DNA of 64,000 nt. Source: Hymenolepis diminuta (Eukaryota > Platyhelminthes > Cestoda > Cyclophyllidea > Hymenolepididae). Under the pieces are notes generated by a model, which saw nothing but the letters and a program-made list of their open reading frames with translations, was not told where the DNA came from and did no database searches. Positions 61,801-64,000 of the stretch are shown one piece after another. Each line of letters starts with the position of its first letter. Position 1 is the stretch's first letter. Where the stretch lies: contig CAADRB010000024.1 of NCBI GenBank assembly GCA_900708905.1, forward strand, positions 676,333 through 740,332, given 5' to 3'. A program made the translations under genes and the position numbers.

Positions 61801-64000
61801 TTTCGTCTTATGTCTCTTATTGGTATAAAAGACGCAGTATTAAAGCATAAGGCATGCTTACAATGTACAAATGACCATTTACATACTGTTGAGGTAAATC
61901 TCCATAACTTAAACCGCATTGGTCTGCTCCGACCAGTAAAATCAAACATTTAACTCAAATCGATCATAAATTAAGCCTTTCTAATGGAGGAAATATGAAA
62001 TAGGATCAAATGGGCAGTAGAAAAACAGTATCGGAACATAAAAGCTGAGGATAATCGTTTTGTTTTTCTAAATTTCAGAAATTATGCGCCCTTCATACCC
62101 GCGAAAAAGAAATTAAATGGAGACATCTTTTTAACCCTTTATATCACGAATTTAATTCTATAAATTATTTATGAAATAAAAATTTACTACTTATTTTCTT
62201 ATTAAAATAAAAAAAAGCAAAATGCATTTTTTCTGTCTCGTAAATAAGTAGGCAGAGCATTATCAACTAATTTGTTTCCCTGGGTGTCGATGGAGAACGA
62301 ATTTAAACTTCAATGTTGTTAACCGGTGGACGGAAATCATTTTCTAAAATAAAACTGAATTAAAAAACAATCATTTTTAATAGATATGGTGATCAATGAG
62401 TTTTATTACCTTGATTATTTTTTTCTCCTAGCGAGATACAAAAGAAAAATTGAAAATATAATTTTATTATTCATCACTGATTCGAATATTCGAATTACAT
62501 CATAGTCCAGTTACAAATAAGTAGAAAACTCGATAAAAGATTTTAATAAAGTTAGAATAATAAATAAATTATTAATTTAAATTTTAAAATCATTTCTTTG
62601 TGTATAGCTGCATTAGAAGATGAATTCACCAAATTTTAAAATTATTTTCCTGGATTTCCATGTGAGTTCATGTCGACGATATTAAAAGTTTATGGATCAT
62701 TAAATTTAATTGTACGAACGATCATTCATTTGACTTCAAATTTTGAAACTGAATCAATAAAAAATTATATGACTTCGTGAAGTGGAGTTAAATCTGAGGG
62801 AAAGTTAGCATTATTGAACCATTTTGACCTGATTTGACCTGATGTTATTGTGCTTTTTAAATAAAAAAAATATTATTATTTCAAATAATATTTTTGTTAA
62901 GGACTTTAACTCTTTTACTCATTCTATTTTTAAATATATAATTAGCGGGAATAAGTTATTTAGATATTTGGAGCCCACAACACTTCAAAGATCGAGGTAA
63001 TTCAAGGTTTCACCTTCCTTCACATTTTTGACCAACAATGCTTCACGCAAAGGGAGAACGCCTAACTGGGGTCAAAAGTCGGGGTCGGGAAAAAGATGGT
63101 GAAGTGGAGAAAGCAGAACGAAATGCAAACAACTTCAATGCGCATAATTTTATGGATGATTTTTTATAATACATGTTAAAATGGGCCCATTTTGATGTGT
63201 AATATATTAATGTTTTAAAGTTCAATTTCTTAATTTAATGTGAGATCAATCTTGTGAGGTTCTGAGCACAGTGCCATTTGTTTTAATCGAATGAACTGTG
63301 ATTATTCACCTCTCAAAAATTGACACGAAGTCAGAATTTTTCGACTCAGATTGTCCCAATAAAGTCCCTTTCGAATTAATGTACTGTCACTTTGACAACA
63401 AATGATTCCTTAAAAATAAATCGCATAAAAACCAAATATTTACCATCTTCTGATTCAGTAAAGTTGTCGTAAATGTATATCAAACTCAAAGAGGACTTTG
63501 AAAATTCAACTTCTACAAAATATCTCTTAAAACCATCGATGTAGTGTCAGGGATTTGATAATGAATGAAGAAATTGTTTAAGATAGGCTGAAAAAGCGTA
63601 AGTAGACGGTGGTTTGATAAACTTGATTTTCCTGCTGAGTGCCTTTAAAATTTCAAAACCTTTTTGAGCAGGAATTTAATTGATTTTAAATGGTTCCGCC
63701 TTTCCCCAATCTTATAAACAATTTCAACTCAAGTGTTTTTAAAATAATCCTATCAAATGGTGTAATCTTGTTGGAGTTGAGATAACAACTAACGGTTTTC
63801 AGCTAACAAATAACGACAGTAGTAACAGTCACTACTTCGTAGCTGTTTGAGTAAGAACTGACAACAGTTGTGAGGCAGGACACCAAGAGTTGAGTAGACC
63901 AAACATGTATTCAAGGAAGCCACAACGATTGAAGATTGAAGCGAGTGAGAGAGAGGGAGATAGAGAGGGGAGCAGGAGATGAGCAGGAAACGTAGGAGCC
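58900..64000. other. Gene-poor AT-rich region to window end
   Basis: No supportable gene. Long A/T-rich stretches (59.3-60.6 kb, 62.2-63.0 kb) with short homopolymer runs. The last about 60 bases turn into a GA-rich polypurine tract (gagagagagggagatagaga). Upstream of it only unsupported short open frames are seen. Confidence 0.4.

Noticed and set aside
1..64000. tRNA, rRNA or CRISPR-type arrays
   Set aside because: No GGTTCRANTCC-type B box with cloverleaf, no rRNA blocks and no regularly spaced short repeats were seen; the genome is eukaryotic.

Overview
The window is AT-rich eukaryotic DNA with spliced genes and GT-AG introns, many of them only 32-55 nt long. It also carries one SINE/LTR-like repeat, a decayed LINE, simple repeats and three runs of N. 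Very short introns next to kb-sized ones, with a nesprin-type giant protein, a ciliary protein (CFAP96-like) and a vimentin-associated coiled-coil protein, suggest a flatworm, most likely a tapeworm. That assignment is inference; nothing here is a species marker.

Layout. (1) 1-8.1 kb, + strand: 3' part of a spliced gene for an Arg-rich RNA-associated protein (end of a TPR-like helix pair, then RD/RE, RGG and RS segments). Eleven coding exons end at a TAA at 7995. (2) 8.1-9.1 kb: G+T-rich, C-poor satellite-like sequence with a gap and a near-perfect 229-bp duplication, lying between two convergent genes. (3) 9.8-30.9 kb, - strand: a complete or nearly complete giant gene, reconstructed here as 34 coding exons (about 3,700 aa, frame kept across all 33 introns). 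It has two calponin-homology (CH) domains closest to nesprin/SYNE, then a long spectrin-like coiled-coil rod with a single 3.9-kb exon. No C-terminal KASH membrane anchor is visible. An 18-nt microexon inside CH2 sits in the loop of a perfect 18-bp inverted repeat. (4) 31-37.4 kb: no gene I can support; one GC-rich island. (5) 37.4-38.4 kb, - strand: CFAP96 (C4orf47) homologue. (6) 39.45-40.87 kb, + strand: two-exon VMAC-like coiled-coil protein, divergent from CFAP96. (7) 41-64 kb: gene-poor, with a second copy of the LTR-like element, an LTR/primer-binding-site fragment beside a 275-N gap, an endonuclease/reverse transcriptase LINE relic and low-complexity tracts.

The recognisable genes share a cytoskeleton/cilium theme (nesprin actin-binding giant, ciliary CFAP96, intermediate-filament-associated VMAC-like), but there is no evidence that they are co-regulated. 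The most interesting structure is the microexon with its flanking inverted repeat: inclusion would add six residues to an otherwise canonical-length CH2 actin-binding domain.
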